Below are positions 61,550 through 64,000 of a DNA stretch of 64,000 nucleotides, in pieces. The position numbers were made by a program, and so were the translations under genes. This DNA is from Oscheius dolichura (Eukaryota; Nematoda; Chromadorea; Rhabditida; Rhabditidae), in the NCBI GenBank assembly GCA_932521035.1, contig OW051495.1:7316001-7380000 (forward strand). Direction: 5' to 3'. A model generated the notes under the pieces. That model worked only from the letters and a program-made list of their open reading frames with translations, had not been told where the DNA came from and did not search any database. How positions within the stretch are numbered: the first letter of the stretch is position 1; each line of letters begins with the position of its first letter.

Positions 61550-62327
61550 AAAAATCTATAAGAATTGATGAGAAAATGAATTTCTAAAAATAAGCATTTT
61601 TCGAAGTTTCGAAAACTATGCTACACTTTCATTTCTACAGGTTCCAGCCAGTTTTTTTGTAATTTCGTTCAAGTATGATGTTCAATATTTTCTGGTAAAT
61701 TCTACGAGTGCCGAATTTTCTATGAGCTTGTTTTATATATGAAACTTGTGAAAATTTCACAGCTCGCCGAGACCGCCAATTTAAAGGTCGGAGCGCTCCA
61801 ATGCAAAAATCCATGTCATGCATTTATATGCGGTTTTGATGAGTTATCTATTTTTATCGACCCCGAATTACTATATAAGAAAGGAGAAAAACACAAAATA
61901 CGAAAGAAATAAAGAGAACCGTAGCATTCATGAATTTGCAAAGTGACAGGCACAGATCAAAAGTCCAGGAGGATATCTGACCGGGTCGGGTGCCTCACTC
62001 CGCTGAAACATATGACTAGGTGCATACTTGCCATCCCCGGTTCACTCCTCAATTTCTCACAGCTCGTATTTCTTGGACGGTAATCTCCTTCTCTTGCTCC
62101 CCATGACAGCTTTTCGACGCAGCTTTTCCAGTCAGATATTCCTTTGTAGGCTCTACGGCCCCTGTAGCCTCATTTGATTACTATTGGGCTTAATTGTTAA
62201 AATCCCGTCTTAAAGCTTTCTTTAATCTGAAACAGAAAAATCAGGCCGTTTCCTTCTATCCATACAGTTTTGCAAGATTTCAATATTTCATCATGTTGTC
62301 CGGTCAAGCTCTCCCCCGCTCCCAGGG

Positions 62328-62502
62328 ATGGTGACTAGGCTCTTTGTGTGCATCGTGCACTTTGTTGTATTTTTCCATTCGAGTTATGCCATCAGGTGAA
62401 TAATCTTATACCATAGTCATCGACTCTTTCAGCTGTACATTAGTTCAAGGAAGTATTTTGGTCCTGAGTTTCCTTGCAATAAAGAAGTGCTCCAAGAAGT
62501 AG
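62328..62502 (+). CDS. Candidate 45-residue double-hydrophobic peptide
   Basis: Exons 62328-62395 and 62433-62502 join in phase 2 over a 37-base intron. They give a hydrophobic leader (MVTRLFVCIVHFVVFFHSS), a second membrane-like stretch (LVQGSILVLSFLAI) and a Lys-rich end. Past the stop a helical charged frame (KKMVKDLDEVVL) continues to 62609 and would be in frame if a 28-base segment after AAGAA were removed, which is shorter than normal nematode introns. Either a short peptide or a broken gene. Confidence 0.35.
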
Positions 62503-62917
62503 AAATCTGAGAGCTTTGTCACAAAGACAAAAGAAACAAGCGACGGCGAAGAATCTAAATGATGAAGTTAAAAAGATGGTAAAAGATCTCGACGAGGTGG
62601 TTTTGTAAGATACCGTAATTGCTAATAACTAGAGAAAACAGTCTGTACCACCATCAATATCTTTCGCTTGCCCCACTTTGTTGCCCCTATCTAGGCATAA
62701 TTTGAATAACGTCTTTCTCCGTTTTCTTCACCGATTGTACCGGTTCAATATATTTGTTGCAATAAATAAAAAGTGCTTTTACAGCTGTACCAACAGATGA
62801 ATTAAAAGAGCCAGAAATCAAGTGTAATAGTCCTGAAAAGGGGGGTAAATGATGTTGTTAGCTGACGGGCCCCCTCCGGCCAACCTCGTCATGCTGATTG
62901 TCTAATTTGCCCACAAG

Positions 62918-64000
62918 TTCACCTACACATATATCTCCCTCCGAACAAATAACATAGAAAATTATGACTATTTACCGCGGGACGTCGATCTCCCCGTCGT
63001 AAGGGCATTCCCAGCCGCCAGGTGGCTGCTGCTGCGAATGTTTCCCTTTTTGCAGCTTGCCCTACTTATTTTTACTTCCGTCTCCATGACTCTGTATATT
63101 GTTATCATCAGCTTAATTCTCACCTACCGTAGCCATGTGAAAATATTGAGGAACTCCTTCTTCTTGCTGGTTTTAAGCTATGTGAGTTGGTACAATTCGT
63201 TCCGGGATTGGAGGAGGAAGTTGGGAACCCGGAATGGGGGGGGGGGGGGGTCTAACCGTAATTTTTAATATACCTATAGAGCCAAAACATTGGCTTAAAA
63301 ATACTGCTAATATTTCCCTTTTTGCAGACTTCTTAAATTTGCTTTCATTTTCCCGGGAAAACAGTTCAAGCTCACTCTTTGACCTCAAAGATTACCGTAT
63401 CACCTGCTTTGCTCATATTTTTCGCTGTTTTGATAATATATTTACGTATATCCTTATCGGATAACTCCAGTATGGAAGAAGTATGCCTGAACCAAAACTT
63501 TGACCAAATCCAGCCTGTGTTGGATTAAGCTCGGTCCTTGTCTGATCCCTGTAAAGTTTCGACAGGAGAATCATCTTTGTTCAAAACTGTTACAAATCTG
63601 TAACGTCTTTATGATAGTTGGACTATCGAGGGCCGGGCCTTGGATTACTGTGGTTTCCTGGAACCTCATAATCCCTCTAAAAATCAAATACCAGATGGAA
63701 ATTGTCCATTTTCAGTTCGTGGCCGATTTCTTCTACTTTACTGAATTTACGCTCTTTATGAGATGTCGTAAATACGGAGTATTTAATGGGTTTCTCAAGC
63801 AGAACTCGACAATTTTTACTGTGCTACCGATTTTCTCCAATTCCTTCCATTATTACATAAAAATATCCATCTATCTCGGACAAGTGGCCTTCGCTTCGAA
63901 TCGCCTCACCTCCGCAGTATTTGTTATGCAGTACGAAAAGGTGAGTGATCTTTATAGCTTCCCCTTTTTTAAAAAGAGAGATAATTTTCTAGTACTGGAC
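62918..64000 (+). CDS. Serpentine chemoreceptor, Srg-like, 5' exon unsure and 3' end off window
   Basis: Exons 62918-63181, 63716-63940 and 63993 onward are in phase 0. The first contains an extracellular lead-in and membrane segment 1 (FLQLALLIFTSVSMTLYIVI) followed by RSHVKILRNSFFLLVLSY. The second holds two more segments and ends NRLTSAVFVMQYEK; the third starts YW. The N-R-x-T-x...YEKYW ending after segment 3 is the hallmark of nematode Srg receptors. These are seven-pass chemosensory receptors. The start codon lies in an exon I could not fix. The 534-base intron carries a poly-G run and an inverted-repeat element copy. Confidence 0.8.
63236..63250. repeat. G15 homopolymer run
   Basis: Fifteen consecutive G residues in the first visible Srg intron, a G-quadruplex-prone tract. 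Confidence 0.9.
63548..63640. repeat. Short terminal-inverted-repeat element, copy 3 (one arm lost)
   Basis: CTGTAAAGTTTCGACAGGAG matches the left arm of copy 1, followed by ATCATCTTTGTTC and CTGTAACGTCTTTAT, then GGACTATCGAGGGCCGGGCC as in copy 1. The right inverted arm is missing. Located in an Srg intron. Confidence 0.65.

Overview
The window is genomic DNA of a rhabditid (Caenorhabditis-like) nematode. The evidence is many 40-60 bp introns with GT...TTTTCAG boundaries, AATAAA signals just after stops, ATGs directly behind a TTTCAG (candidate trans-splice sites), nematode-restricted families (i-type lysozymes, an Srg chemoreceptor, an ET/Ly6-like membrane protein) and a CaMKII that matches C. 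elegans UNC-43 almost residue for residue. The species cannot be named from sequence alone. All gene models below were built by hand from reading frame, splice sites and phase.

Left third (1-28 kb), a dense mixed gene cluster. It holds three destabilase-type lysozyme genes (1-811 minus partial, 1180-1689 plus, 7412-7952 minus) and a collapsed lysozyme relic at 8.3 kb. It also holds a secreted Gly/Leu/Pro-rich protein; a membrane-anchored F-box protein with an N-terminal-only paralog beside it (3.4 kb) and a C-terminal-only paralog 18 kb away (24.4-25.2 kb); a 72-aa coiled-coil gene; an S28 serine carboxypeptidase; and a PTP-fold pseudophosphatase. Further right come a 78-aa secreted peptide, a 461-aa Thr/Pro-rich secreted protein, a WHITE-type ABC half-transporter, two tandem tiny Cys/His genes and an ET/Ly6-like membrane protein. 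GATA-type motifs and TATA boxes sit in front of several secreted-enzyme genes, which suggests intestinal expression (inference).

Middle (28-58 kb). An 8-10 kb gene-poor, pyrimidine-rich stretch leads into an 18-kb unc-43/CaMKII locus of 16 constitutive coding exons (517 aa). Inside the locus I find a second, equal-length catalytic-loop exon that must be mutually exclusive with the canonical one, an alternative 50-codon linker exon, and four internal candidate first exons that all end in the phase of the linker/association-domain exons. One of these encodes a transmembrane segment, a layout like mammalian alphaKAP (a membrane anchor fused to the CaMKII association domain without the kinase).

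Right end (58-64 kb). A secreted acidic protein and a 26-residue secreted peptide precede a near-identical, inverted second copy of the PTP pseudophosphatase (arms about 1.36 kb, 45 kb apart). Two small weak candidates and a truncated Srg-family chemoreceptor follow.

Mobile and repeat content: two inverted copies of a TGTC-microsatellite-bearing element in introns of the F-box and ABC genes; three copies of a short terminal-inverted-repeat element (8.7, 28.4, 63.5 kb); a 180-bp element with perfect 41-bp arms at 25.3 kb; further hairpins inside unc-43; and long poly-C and poly-G tracts.
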